From Devosia sp. Root436 (GTDB taxonomy: Bacteria > Pseudomonadota > Alphaproteobacteria > Rhizobiales > Devosiaceae), in contig NZ_LMEM01000009.1 in assembly GCF_001426345.1 (NCBI RefSeq), positions 326,540 through 390,539 of the forward strand: a stretch of DNA of 64,000 nucleotides. The letters run 5' to 3'. The first letter of the stretch is position 1. Each line of letters opens with the position of its first letter. The notes below the pieces were generated by a model, which made no database searches, was not told the DNA's origin, and saw nothing but the letters and a program-made list of their open reading frames with translations. Positions 49,461 to 58,132 of the stretch are shown piece after piece. A program made the position numbers and the translations under genes.

Positions 49461-49508
49461 GGCTGGTGGTGACGGGAAAGCCGGTGATCGGTGCGAGGGG
49501 GGTGTTGG

Positions 49509-49536
49509 TTGACACTCGGCGCCCCTCCCCTATAGT
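49509..49536 (+). promoter_or_regulatory. Near-consensus sigma-70 promoter
   Basis: TTGACA (49509-49514), 16 bp, TATAGT (49531-49536). It points at the short ORF at 49546 and the dioxygenase gene. Confidence 0.65.
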
Positions 49537-49545
49537 CCCATCACC

Positions 49546-49593
49546 ATGATGATGATCCAGTCTCACAAGTTCGCAGTGTTCCTCGGCGCCTGA
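49546..49593 (+). CDS. 15-codon putative leader peptide
   Basis: ATG at 49546 encodes MMMIQSHKFAVFLGA and then TGA. It starts about 9 bases after the -10 box, so the transcript would be nearly leaderless. GGCGCC-TGAT-GGCGCC forms a hairpin across its stop codon. A regulatory leader for the downstream dioxygenase gene is possible. Confidence 0.35.
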   Translation: MMMIQSHKFAVFLGA

Positions 49594-49664
49594 TGGCGCC
49601 CTGTTCGGGCACGAACTGAGCGGCAACCCGCTCGATCCGGCCGCAATTGCGGCCTTGCGAACTC

Positions 49665-50474
49665 ATGGACTTTTCAATGCCTGATACTTCTCACGCGCTC
49701 TCGGCAGCGCAGCTTGACGCCTTCATTACCGACGGCTTCGTCCGCATCGACAATGCCTTCTCCACCGAACTGGCCGGGCAGGGCCGCGCCATCCTGTGGC
49801 GCGATACCGGCTGCGATCCCGACGATCCCGCGACCTGGACCAAGCCGGTCATCCGGTTGGGCGGTTATTCGGACCAGCCGTTCCGCGAGGCGGCCAATAC
49901 GCCAACCCTGCTCGCGGCCTATGACCAGTTGGTCGGCAAGGACCGGTGGGTGCCGCCGCAGGGGCTGGGCACCTTCCCGGTGCGCTTTCCGTCGAAAGCC
50001 GAACCCGGCGACGATGGTTGGCATATCGACGGGAGCTTTGCCGGCGACGACTTCAAGGACTTCCTCGATATCAGGGCCAATGTCGTCTCCAAGGGACGCG
50101 CCCTGCTGATGCTGTTCTTGTTCTCCGATGTCGGGGAAGACGACGCGCCGACGCGCATTCGGGTGGGCTCGCATCTCGATGTCGCCCGCTATCTCGCCCC
50201 GGCCGGCGACGATGGCCGCTCGCTGCGCGACATGATCGCCGACCGGCCGGACTGGTTCGATACCGGCAAGGAAGCCCTGACGACCGGGCCGGCCGGTACA
50301 GTCTATCTCTGCCATCCGTTCCTGGTGCATGCCGCCCAGAAGCATCGTGGCAGCCGGGTCAAGTTCATGGCCCAGCCGCCACTGATGCCCAGGGGGCTGC
50401 TCGAACTCGACCGCGCCGATGGCGATTATTCGCCGGTGGAGCAGGCGATCCGGGCAGCGCTGGACGGTCAATAG
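49665..50474 (+). CDS. Phytanoyl-CoA dioxygenase (PhyH) family protein
   Basis: A 269-residue non-haem iron, 2-oxoglutarate-dependent oxygenase. The 2-His-1-carboxylate facial triad is visible as H-x-D in DDGWHIDGSFAGDD and the distal His in CHPFLVHAAQKHRG, and the Arg in SRVKFMAQPP binds 2-oxoglutarate. Starts at 49665 and 49677 are both possible and lack a clear ribosome binding site. Bacterial members hydroxylate diverse small molecules; the substrate is unknown. Confidence 0.85.
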   Translation: MDFSMPDTSHALSAAQLDAFITDGFVRIDNAFSTELAGQGRAILWRDTGCDPDDPATWTKPVIRLGGYSDQPFREAANTPTLLAAYDQLVGKDRWVPPQGLGTFPVRFPSKAEPGDDGWHIDGSFAGDDFKDFLDIRANVVSKGRALLMLFLFSDVGEDDAPTRIRVGSHLDVARYLAPAGDDGRSLRDMIADRPDWFDTGKEALTTGPAGTVYLCHPFLVHAAQKHRGSRVKFMAQPPLMPRGLLELDRADGDYSPVEQAIRAALDGQ

Positions 50475-50566
50475 GATGCCAGGCGGGCGGGGCTTGCCCC
50501 GCCCGCTTGACCCTGACCGGCGCAAGGCCGAATACTCGGCAGGCGGCGGCAATCCGGAGACGCATC

Positions 50567-51085
50567 ATGCGCCTGGTTCTGACTATGCCTTTTCTCGCGC
50601 TGTCCATGGCAGGGCCGTGCTTCGCGCAGAGCGATGACTTCAACCCCTATCAGGCCGTACTCGATGCGATGCCGTTGAGCCAGGCTCAGCCGCTGATCGA
50701 AGCAGCCCTTGGCCCGGTCGAGGACACGACCGGCCGACTCCACAAGGATTTCGTCGGCCCGGGGGTTAAAATACTTTCCGTCCGGGATGCGAGCGACAAC
50801 CTTTCCATCTTCCTCTTCTGCGACGACAGGCTGGCGGCCGTGTCCGCCGTCGTCACCACGACGGTCGCGGCTGGGGTACTGGCGCCGTTGAGCCTGCCCA
50901 GCGGTCCCGCGCTCGTGGTCAATCCCAGCGAGCAGGGCGTCATGATCTCGGCCGAGGAGCCGGACGTCAACTTCGCCTATTGGGGCGTGGGCACCGAGAC
51001 CAGCTATGTCTCGCTCAGCTACCCATGGACGGTGTTCGTCAACATGGATTTCGAGGGCCGCTGCCAGGACGTCGCTCCCGACTAG
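50567..51085 (+). CDS. Exported hypothetical protein
   Basis: A 172-residue protein with signal peptide MRLVLTMPFLALSMAGPCFA and a mature part with no family I recognise. Central hydrophobic strands (LSIFLFCDDRLAAVSAVVTTT) and aromatic C-terminal segments suggest a beta-rich periplasmic domain; two cysteines could form a disulfide. CCGGAGA precedes ATG 50567. Its end overlaps the convergent threonine aldolase gene by 4 bp. Confidence 0.7.
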   Translation: MRLVLTMPFLALSMAGPCFAQSDDFNPYQAVLDAMPLSQAQPLIEAALGPVEDTTGRLHKDFVGPGVKILSVRDASDNLSIFLFCDDRLAAVSAVVTTTVAAGVLAPLSLPSGPALVVNPSEQGVMISAEEPDVNFAYWGVGTETSYVSLSYPWTVFVNMDFEGRCQDVAPD

Positions 51086-52104
51086 CGCGCACGGAAGAAC
51101 GCCGCCACTTCGGCCAGTGCGCCATCGACCATCTCGTCATCCACATCGAGATGGGTCACCCAGCGCTGCTGGCCGTAGCGGCCGGTAATGCCGACGCCGC
51201 GTGACTGGAGAAACTCGGTCAGGCGATCCCCGATGCGCTCCTCAACATCGACGAAGATGATATTGGTATCGGGCATGGTGACGTGGAGCGAGGGGAAGGC
51301 GGCGAGACCATCGGCCAGCCTTTTGGCGCGGCGATGATCGTCGGCCAGCCGGGCCACATTATTGTCGAGCGCATAGAGGCCGGCCGCCGCCAATATGCCG
51401 GACTGGCGCAGCCCGCCACCCAGCATCTTGCGATTGCGGCGTGCCGTGTCGATCAGGTCCTGCCTTCCGACAAGTACCGAGCCGACCGGGGCCCCCAGCC
51501 CCTTGGAAAGGCAGATTGAAACGCTGTCGAAGGGCGCCGTGAAGCTCTTGATGTCCGTGCCCAGCGCCACGACGGCATTGAAGGCGCGGGCCCCGTCGAG
51601 GTGCAGACCCAGGCCGTGGCGGGTGGCGATCTCGGCCACTTGCGCCATGTAACTCACCGGCAGCACCTTGCCGCCAAAGGTGTTTTCGAGCGCGATGACC
51701 CGCGTGGTGGCGAAATGGCTGTCGCCGGCCTTGATCGCGCCTTCGATCTCGCCGAGATCCATGGTGCCGTCGGGCCGATGAGCAATGGGCTGCGGCTGGA
51801 TCGAGCCAAGGACCGCGGCGCCGCCCGCCTCGTATTTGTAGCAATGGGCATTCTGTCCGGCGATGAATTCGTCGCCGCGCCCGCAATGGCTCATCAGGGC
51901 CAGCAGGTTCGATTGCGTGCCGGACGAGACGAAGAGCGCCGCATCCTTGCCGAGCATGGCGGCCATCCGCTGTTCGAGCAGGTTGACTGTCGGATCGTCG
52001 CCGAACACATCATCGCCCACCTCGGCCGCCGCCATGGCAGCCCGCATTGCGGCGGAAGGTTTCGTCACGGTGTCGGAGCGGAAGTCGTAACGGATGGTGT
52101 TCAT
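51082..52104 (-). CDS. ltaE: Low-specificity L-threonine aldolase
   Basis: A 340-residue PLP enzyme that cleaves threonine or allo-threonine to glycine and acetaldehyde. Motifs: DFRSDTVTKPSAAMRAAM at the start, FVSSGTQSNLLALMSHCGRG (cofactor phosphate), LHLDGARAFNAVV and the PLP lysine in SICLSKGLGAPVGSVLVG. Length fits the family. It is monocistronic as far as seen. Confidence 0.92.
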   Translation of the reverse strand: MNTIRYDFRSDTVTKPSAAMRAAMAAAEVGDDVFGDDPTVNLLEQRMAAMLGKDAALFVSSGTQSNLLALMSHCGRGDEFIAGQNAHCYKYEAGGAAVLGSIQPQPIAHRPDGTMDLGEIEGAIKAGDSHFATTRVIALENTFGGKVLPVSYMAQVAEIATRHGLGLHLDGARAFNAVVALGTDIKSFTAPFDSVSICLSKGLGAPVGSVLVGRQDLIDTARRNRKMLGGGLRQSGILAAAGLYALDNNVARLADDHRRAKRLADGLAAFPSLHVTMPDTNIIFVDVEERIGDRLTEFLQSRGVGITGRYGQQRWVTHLDVDDEMVDGALAEVAAFFRAR

Positions 52105-52241
52105 GGCGGACTCGGCTGTTGCTCGGTGATGCCTATCACGTTTTGTCGTGTTGGCATGTCCTTGGCAATCACAAGGGCTTCGGCATGCGCCGGATCACCT
52201 CGCCCCTGAGGGGAGAGGGAGCCATGGCCCGTGATATGGCT

Positions 52242-53252
52242 TCAGGCGGCGACGTCCCCGCCATCCTGGCCGTCATTGGCGGCGCTCAGGTCCAGCGGCG
52301 GGCGGCGGGCCACGATGAGGATGCCCGATATCGGGGCACCCCGGTCGAACCGCAGCACTGCCATCTCGAACCGAAGCACTTCGAGCCCCGCCACCACCAG
52401 CGCATCCCGCGTGGCATCCACGCCATGGGCGTAGCGCAGCGACGGCCGCAGGAACAGCGGCTCGGGCCCGTCATGGGCTTCGAGGGAAAAGGCGACGAGC
52501 CCGCCCGGACGCAGGGCCGGCGCCAGCGCGGCCAGGACCGGTGGCAGGGCCCCGCAATAGATGAACACGTCGGCGGCGGTGATCAGGTCGGCGTCGGCGC
52601 GGCGGGCAATAAGCGCCGCCACCAGTTCGGCCTTCTGCAGGCTGTCATAGATGCCCTTGCGGGCCGTCTCGGCGATCATGGCCGCCGAGACGTCGATGCC
52701 TTCGAGGAAAGCGGCCTTGGCCCGCAAACGCTGCCCCATGAGCCCGGTGCCGCACCCAAGGTCCAGCGCCCGCGCGAAGCTGTCTATGCCCAGCCGGGCC
52801 ATTTCAGCATTGACCAGGTCGTCGAGCATTTCGGGCACGCGATAGCCAAGCTTGTCCATCAGCGAGCGCTCGAACTGAGGCGCATACTGGTCGAACAGCG
52901 CCTCGACATAGCTCACCGCCGTACCGTCGGCGGCCTGGCTGGCGCCATGCGCGGCGAGCTTGAGGCCGGCGCCGAACACGCCCTCGTCGTCCAGCGCCTC
53001 AAGATGCCGCCAGGCCGAGATGGCGCCCGAAACATCGCCAGCCTTTTCGCAATAGAGACCGAGCATATCCCAGCCCGCCGCCCAGTCGGGAACGATATCG
53101 AGCGCCTGAACCAGCAGGTCGGCGGCGGCGGCATGGTCGCCCCCGTCGGCCAGCATCCTCGCATAGCCGGCACGGCGATCGGCGATGACATCGCCGGAAG
53201 AATGAAACGCCTTGGTCAAGACGAAGTGATCTCTGGAGGTTACCGCGCTCAC
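52242..53252 (-). CDS. TPR-methyltransferase fusion protein
   Basis: About 336 residues. The N-terminal 90 residues hold TPR-like helices ([40 protein letters not shown]), and the rest is a class I SAM methyltransferase with [15 protein letters not shown] (SAM loop), [15 protein letters not shown] and [13 protein letters not shown]. This type is usually annotated as a predicted methyltransferase with TPR repeats; the substrate is unknown. The start is uncertain: GTG 53252 or TTG 53219, no ATG and no clear ribosome binding site. Confidence 0.8.
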   Translation of the reverse strand: MSAVTSRDHFVLTKAFHSSGDVIADRRAGYARMLADGGDHAAAADLLVQALDIVPDWAAGWDMLGLYCEKAGDVSGAISAWRHLEALDDEGVFGAGLKLAAHGASQAADGTAVSYVEALFDQYAPQFERSLMDKLGYRVPEMLDDLVNAEMARLGIDSFARALDLGCGTGLMGQRLRAKAAFLEGIDVSAAMIAETARKGIYDSLQKAELVAALIARRADADLITAADVFIYCGALPPVLAALAPALRPGGLVAFSLEAHDGPEPLFLRPSLRYAHGVDATRDALVVAGLEVLRFEMAVLRFDRGAPISGILIVARRPPLDLSAANDGQDGGDVAA

Positions 53253-53748
53253 TGGCCCGGCGCGCGGGGGTTTGACGCAAATCCGGCCGGAAAGCAAGCG
53301 GCACCGCGCGGTGCAAAAACCGGCTGCGACGATAGTGCCGGTTTGCATCAGTGCTTTTTGGAGTATTGTGGCCCTGTCCGGTACGACGCTTTGGCGCCGT
53401 ATCGCGACACGACGCCACCGACACCGAGATGCTTTGCCTGTCTCGCCTGCCGGTTCCGCGTCAGCGCCGGGCTTTTGTAGTCCGGGGCAAATACTTGACG
53501 AAACTACGTTTTGCCCTGGCAGGAAGCACTTTCCCGCCGGGCGATTTGTCATGTGTAAACAGATATTGAACAGCCGTTTTTTTCAGGCTACGCTCCCCCG
53601 ATCGAATATTGCGGCCGACCGATCTGATCCTGCGAATTCCATTCGCCGCCTGCTGACGTCACTTTCCGATATTTCGATATCACTCCGTCCATGGCCAATA
53701 GTGGCCACGGACCGCCTACAGCAGCGACTGCACGAGGGAACGCGCATC
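53253..53748. other. Region upstream of the cold-shock gene
   Basis: About 496 bp without a credible gene, including the promoter side of the methyltransferase gene. The part next to the cold-shock gene is AT-richer than average and may be a long structured 5' leader, as is usual for cspA genes. No specific element was identified. Confidence 0.4.
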
Positions 53749-53958
53749 ATGGCAACTGGCACCGTAAAGTGGTTTAACGGCCAAAAGGGCTACGGCTTCA
53801 TTCAGCCCGACGAAGGCGGGGCGGACGTGTTCGTCCACATCTCCGCCGTTCAGCGTTCGGGCCTGAATGGTCTCGATGAGGGCCAGAAGGTTACCTACGA
53901 GATCGTCAAGGACAAGCGGACCGGCAAGTCGGCCGCCGACAACCTGACTGCCGCCTGA
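53749..53958 (+). CDS. Cold-shock protein, CspA family
   Basis: A 69-residue single OB-fold RNA/DNA chaperone. RNP1 (KGYGFIQ) and RNP2 (VFVHISA) are intact, and it starts [26 protein letters not shown] precedes ATG 53749. It is monocistronic with its own terminator and a long upstream region, consistent with post-transcriptional cold control. Confidence 0.95.
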   Translation: MATGTVKWFNGQKGYGFIQPDEGGADVFVHISAVQRSGLNGLDEGQKVTYEIVKDKRTGKSAADNLTAA

Positions 53959-53980
53959 GCCATCAGGCATAACAGACCGA

Positions 53981-54019
53981 AGGGGCGCGTCCGACTTGGA
54001 GGGACACGCCCCTTTTTTT
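53981..54019 (+). terminator. Rho-independent terminator after the cold-shock gene
   Basis: AGGGGCG-c-GTCC pairs with GGAC-a-CGCCCCT and is followed by TTTTTT, 22 bp after the stop. Confidence 0.85.
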
Positions 54020-54124
54020 GTTTTGCTGGTGCATGAGGGGACGCAATTGCTTGTTGCCGAGCCCATCCGGGTTTAATAATAGCCATCCGCTCGCGGCGGG
54101 CGGACAAAACCCGAGGCATCGTTC

Positions 54125-54634
54125 GTGAATGCAATGATCGAAGCACGATCCGCGGATGAGAGCGTGCTGGCGACGCTGTCGCGCGCCAAGGCCCTGATCG
54201 AAGGTCACGACTTCGACTCTGCCGTGCAGGTCTATTCCCAACTGCTGAAAGCCGAACTCGTTGCGCCTTTGCGCGGGGAAGTAATGACCAATCTGGGCGC
54301 GGCTTTGTGTCTGCTGGCCCGCCGCGAAACCGGCCCGCGGGCGCAGGCCCGGCTCGACCAGGCACATCACCTGCTGGTCAGCGCCCTCGCCTTTCGCTCG
54401 CGTACCACGGCGCCGGCGGCATGGGCGACCACCCGCGCCAACCTGGCCATGGTGCATCTGGCCCGCTACCAGGCCGGCGGCGACCGCGACGAATTGCTGT
54501 CGGGACACCTGGCGCTGGACGGTATCGAGCAGGCATTGCGCCATACCGACGAAACGGCATTGCGCGATTGGGTCGCCGCTATTCGCGACCAGTTGATCGA
54601 CTTGCGCGAGCGCCGCCACCGCAAGCGCGGTTAG
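54125..54634 (+). CDS. Hypothetical alpha-helical protein, TPR-like
   Basis: A 169-residue, all-helical protein. Helix pairs such as LIEGHDFDSAVQVYSQLLKA and TNLGAALCLLARRETG look like TPR units, so protein binding is likely, but no named family is recognised. GTG 54125 has GAGG 8 bases upstream and is preferred over ATG 54134. Its end overlaps the convergent proC gene by 4 bp. Confidence 0.65.
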   Translation: MNAMIEARSADESVLATLSRAKALIEGHDFDSAVQVYSQLLKAELVAPLRGEVMTNLGAALCLLARRETGPRAQARLDQAHHLLVSALAFRSRTTAPAAWATTRANLAMVHLARYQAGGDRDELLSGHLALDGIEQALRHTDETALRDWVAAIRDQLIDLRERRHRKRG

Positions 54635-55455
54635 CTGCGCCCCAGTTCCTCGCTGCGCCGCCTGGCGGCGTCCACGGTGCGGGCTATGAGATCAGTCAGC
54701 CCGTTGTCGGCCATCAGCACCGCAAGGCCCGCGGCCGTCGTGCCGTTGGGCGAGGTCACGTTCTGCCGCAGCACCGACGGCGCGGCGGGATCGGCTTCGA
54801 GCAGGGCCGCCGAGCCGATGACGGTCTGGCGCGCCAGTTGCCCGGCCACGGCATCGGGCAGGCCCTGGCGCCGCCCCGCTTCGGCCAAAGCCTCCACCAG
54901 ATGGAACACATAGGCCGGGCCGGAGCCTGAAACGGCAGTCACCGCATCAAGCTGGGCCTCATCATCGAACCAGACCACGGGACCGGCCGCCCGCAGCAGC
55001 GCCTCGGCAACCTCGCGATCCTCGTCGCCCACGGCGGGACCGGCCACCGCGCCGGTAATGCCCTTGCCGATCTGCGCCGGCGTATTGGGCATGGTGCGGA
55101 TGACGCGGCCCATGTCGAGCCCGCGCGACAACCTGTTGATATCGATGCCCGCGGCGATGGAAATGGCCAGCGTATGCGGCCCGATAATGGGCTGCAGCGA
55201 TTCCATGACCTTGTCGATGATCTGCGGCTTGATGGCCAGCACCAGCACATTGGGCAGGAGCCCGCTGGCATCGGAATTGAGCACCAGGCCGTAGTCCTCG
55301 GCCAGTTGTTTTGCCTCGGGGCCGGGACTGGGGTCGACCAGCACGAGATGGTTTGGCCTCAGGCCGGCATCGAGCCAGCCGCGGGCCAGCGCCAGACCCA
55401 TCTTGCCGGCGCCCACCAGCATGACCGGGCCGAGATGGCTGAGCGAGACGCTCAT
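54631..55455 (-). CDS. proC: Pyrroline-5-carboxylate reductase
   Basis: A 274-residue enzyme for the last step of proline synthesis. The Rossmann NADP site is VMLVGAGKMGLALARGWLDAG. Family signatures VIRTMPNTPAQIGKGITG and DAVTAVSGSGPAYVFHLVEAL (the P5C-binding region) are intact. The start ATGA overlaps the YbjN gene by 4 bp. Confidence 0.95.
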   Translation of the reverse strand: MSVSLSHLGPVMLVGAGKMGLALARGWLDAGLRPNHLVLVDPSPGPEAKQLAEDYGLVLNSDASGLLPNVLVLAIKPQIIDKVMESLQPIIGPHTLAISIAAGIDINRLSRGLDMGRVIRTMPNTPAQIGKGITGAVAGPAVGDEDREVAEALLRAAGPVVWFDDEAQLDAVTAVSGSGPAYVFHLVEALAEAGRRQGLPDAVAGQLARQTVIGSAALLEADPAAPSVLRQNVTSPNGTTAAGLAVLMADNGLTDLIARTVDAARRRSEELGRS

Positions 55456-55952
55456 GCTTCGCCTACCGTTTCAAACATGACGTGGCTCAGGGCATCGGCG
55501 GCGGTCTTGCCGGCCCAGACGACGAACTGGAAGGCCTGGTAGTAGAGATCGCAGCTGTCGGTGGCCGAGCGCAGCAAAGCCTCGCATTGCTGTGGCGACA
55601 CATCGGCGCCGCCGGTCAGCAGGTGCGAATTGCGGAACAGCACCACGCCTTCCTTGTTCCAGATATCGAAATGGCCGATCCAGAGCTGCTCATTAATCAA
55701 TGAAATCAACTGCTTGATCTCGCTGCGCCTTCCTTCGGGCACCTTGAGGTCGAAGGCGCAGGCGATATGCAGGCTTTCGAGGTCTTCCATCCAGTTGAAG
55801 GAGACGTGGTAATCCGACCAGCCGCCGCGCACGGAAATGGAGATTTCGTCGGCATCCTGCCGCTCGAAGGTCCAGTCGTTGATCGAGGCGATATGCTCGA
55901 TAATGTCCACCGGGTGGACATTGCGATCGGGCTCGACTTGCAGCAGTGACAT
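55452..55952 (-). CDS. YbjN domain protein
   Basis: A 166-residue protein of the YbjN/type III secretion chaperone-like fold: NDWTFERQDADEISISVRGG, LESLHIACAFDLKVPEGRRSE and LWIGHFDIWNKEGVVLFRN. YbjN proteins affect motility and stress in enterobacteria by an unknown mechanism. It is coupled to proC by a 4-bp overlap, an arrangement I associate with alphaproteobacteria. Confidence 0.87.
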   Translation of the reverse strand: MSLLQVEPDRNVHPVDIIEHIASINDWTFERQDADEISISVRGGWSDYHVSFNWMEDLESLHIACAFDLKVPEGRRSEIKQLISLINEQLWIGHFDIWNKEGVVLFRNSHLLTGGADVSPQQCEALLRSATDSCDLYYQAFQFVVWAGKTAADALSHVMFETVGEA

Positions 55953-56169
55953 CGACGGTTCCGTCCATTAACCGGCAGGTTTTGGATATTCAGAAACTGG
56001 GCCGCACGCACGAGGCTTACGAATCGTCCTGATGAAATGACCCTACACGCCCCTACTGATTCAGGGGACGGAACGCGGGCCTTGGACGGCATTCTCTTGT
56101 GGATGACGATGGGCGGCCTAAGGTTAACGGACTGTTAACGTTGAGGGCGCGTTCACAGGCAATTGCGCG

Positions 56170-56898
56170 TCAGAACAGACCGCTCGCATCGGCCCAACCC
56201 GTTGCCAGCGCTTGCTTCCAGGGAAGAAATCCATTGTCGACGGCCTGCTGCGCCGCGGCGTGATGATCGTATTGGACGACGCGCAGGCTCGTGCACCATT
56301 TGGCGTTCCGCCGCTCAATCACAGCATAGCGCGCATCGGGCGAGCCGTGGACAAGCTGCAGCCCCACCGCACCCGGATTGACGATCATCCGCCCGTCGCG
56401 CAGGCGCACCGAACGGGCGGCATGGGTATGGCCGCACAGCATGACGGGATAGTCGAGCCCTTCAGCGGCGGCGGTCACGGCGGCTTCGGACGGCAGCGTG
56501 GTCTTGCGGTCGTGATACCAGCCATCGAGCCAGGGCGCGTTGTCACTGGCCGGCGTGCCGTGGCAGAGGAAGACTTCGCCGTTGAAGACCGACGTGGCCG
56601 GCATGGCGGCGAGCCAGGCCCGGTGCGTATCGGTCATATGCGAGAGCGCAAAACGGTCGACGCTGTCGAGCTCACGGCCATCCCTCTGGCCGTCTGCCAG
56701 CCAGCGATCGTGATTGCCGCGGATCACCGGGCCATCGAGCGCCATGAGCCGATCGGCCGACCCGGCCGGATCGATGGGGCCGCTGACATGGTCGCCCAGG
56801 CATAAGGTGGCATCGACGCCCTGGCCGGCGATATCGGCCAAGACGGCATCGAGCGCCATGGCATTGCCATGCACGTCGGAAATGACGGCGATCTTCAA
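56170..56898 (-). CDS. Metallophosphoesterase
   Basis: A 242-residue calcineurin-like phosphoesterase. The dinuclear metal motifs are complete: AVISDVHGNAMALDAVL (D-x-H), CLGDHVSGP (G-D), IRGNHDRWLADG (G-N-H-D), LCHGTP and CGHTHAARSV (G-H-T-H), with NPGAVG after. The style is that of YfcE/diadenosine or cyclic-nucleotide phosphodiesterases, with no substrate clue. It lies 2 bp after the UbiK-type gene. Confidence 0.9.
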   Translation of the reverse strand: MKIAVISDVHGNAMALDAVLADIAGQGVDATLCLGDHVSGPIDPAGSADRLMALDGPVIRGNHDRWLADGQRDGRELDSVDRFALSHMTDTHRAWLAAMPATSVFNGEVFLCHGTPASDNAPWLDGWYHDRKTTLPSEAAVTAAAEGLDYPVMLCGHTHAARSVRLRDGRMIVNPGAVGLQLVHGSPDARYAVIERRNAKWCTSLRVVQYDHHAAAQQAVDNGFLPWKQALATGWADASGLF

Positions 56899-56900
56899 AA

Positions 56901-57155
56901 TCAGCTGGCTTTGGATTTGGCGCCCTTGAGCGCGGCGAGCTCCTTGCGCAGGGCGTCGATCTCCTCGCCCTGCACCTGCACCAGCTCGCGCAAAGCGTCG
57001 AAATCCTCGCGCTTGACCAGGTCCATGTCGACGACGAGGCGCTGGGCCTGGCCCTTAACCACGGTCTCGACTTCGCGGCGAACGCCATCGGCCACACCGG
57101 CCGCCTCGTTCATCAATCGGCCCAGATCGTCGAAGATCCTGTTGTTCTGGCTCAT
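56901..57155 (-). CDS. ubiK: UbiK/BMFP-type accessory factor
   Basis: An 84-residue protein with a long C-terminal coiled coil (FDALRELVQVQGEEIDALRK) and a basic first half. It matches the membrane fusogenic/UbiK family, which binds lipids and assists late steps of ubiquinone synthesis. It is followed after 2 bp by the metallophosphoesterase gene and is divergent from lgt. The gene name is by similarity of layout. Confidence 0.85.
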   Translation of the reverse strand: MSQNNRIFDDLGRLMNEAAGVADGVRREVETVVKGQAQRLVVDMDLVKREDFDALRELVQVQGEEIDALRKELAALKGAKSKAS

Positions 57156-57265
57156 CGCATACCTATTTGGTTCGGCCCCTTATCGTATTACTTAGGGCAC
57201 ACCCGCCGACTTGACCAGAGAGGCCGAAGCGGCAATGGTCCGGCCGATTGCCGCAGGAGCTGCTT

Positions 57266-58093
57266 TTGCCCTTCCCCAATATCGATCCCATCGCCTTTGC
57301 CATCGGGCCTTTCGCCGTGCGCTGGTATGCGCTTGGCTATCTGTTCGGCGTGGGGTTGGGGGCCGGTTATGGCTATCTGCTGCTGGCCAATACGCGGCTC
57401 TGGCACAAGGGCGAGCCGCCCTTCGCTGCCAAGGATATCTGGGATTTCGCCTTCTGGACCATGCTGGCCATCGTGGTCGGCGGGCGCGTGGGCTATGTGC
57501 TGTTCTATAACCTGCCCTATTACCTGGCCAACCCGGCCGAGATCATCAACACGCTCGATGGCGGCATGAGCTATCATGGCGGCATGCTGGGGCTGATGCT
57601 GGCGGTGATCCTGTTCACCTGGCGCAAGGGCAATGGCAACTGGCTGAGCGGCCTCGACCTGATCGCCTCCGTGGCCACCATCGGCATTTTTCTCGTCCGC
57701 ATCGCCAATTTCATCAATGCCGAGCTCTATGGCGCCCCGACCAGCCTGCCCTGGGGCGTGGTGTTTCCCACCGACCCCGAGCAATTGCCGCGCCATCCCA
57801 GCCAGCTTTATGAAGCGGCGCTGGAGGGGCTGCTGCTATTCCTCGTCATCCGCATCTTCACCCATGTCTTCTACAGCCTGCGCCGGCCGGGCATGGTCGC
57901 CGGCATATTCGGCATCGGCTATGGGCTGAGCCGGATTGCCGTCGAATTCGTGCGCCTGCCGGATGTACAGATCGGCTATCTCTATGGCGGGTGGCTGACC
58001 ATGGGCATGGTGCTGAGCATGCCGCTGGTGGTGGCCGGGCTGGCGCTGGTGGTGTGGGCAGCGACGCGGCGGGAGAGTTTGGTTCGTGGGTAA
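57266..58093 (+). CDS. lgt: Prolipoprotein diacylglyceryl transferase
   Basis: A 275-residue inner-membrane enzyme that attaches diacylglycerol to the lipobox cysteine of prolipoproteins. Seven hydrophobic segments and the key motifs are visible: MSYHGGMLGLM (catalytic His region), VRIANFINAELYGAPTSLPW, RHPSQLYEAALEG and the late GYGLSRIAVEFVRLPD. The start is most likely TTG 57266, with AGGAG 6 bases upstream; TTG 57248 is less likely. It is followed by midA and pgeF on the same strand. Confidence 0.93.
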   Translation: MPFPNIDPIAFAIGPFAVRWYALGYLFGVGLGAGYGYLLLANTRLWHKGEPPFAAKDIWDFAFWTMLAIVVGGRVGYVLFYNLPYYLANPAEIINTLDGGMSYHGGMLGLMLAVILFTWRKGNGNWLSGLDLIASVATIGIFLVRIANFINAELYGAPTSLPWGVVFPTDPEQLPRHPSQLYEAALEGLLLFLVIRIFTHVFYSLRRPGMVAGIFGIGYGLSRIAVEFVRLPDVQIGYLYGGWLTMGMVLSMPLVVAGLALVVWAATRRESLVRG

Positions 58094-58132
58094 GTGTGCT
58101 GTACCACCACGGCTGGATTGCGAGCATACAAA

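Larger units (their letters stand above)
49361..49664. other. Intergenic region with repeat, promoter and short ORF
   Basis: 304 bp holding a GTCACCC-type palindromic element (49390-49460), a near-consensus promoter (49509-49536), a 15-codon ORF (49546-49593) and a perfect 16-bp palindrome GGCCGCAATTGCGGCC (49639-49654) just before the dioxygenase gene. Confidence 0.6.
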
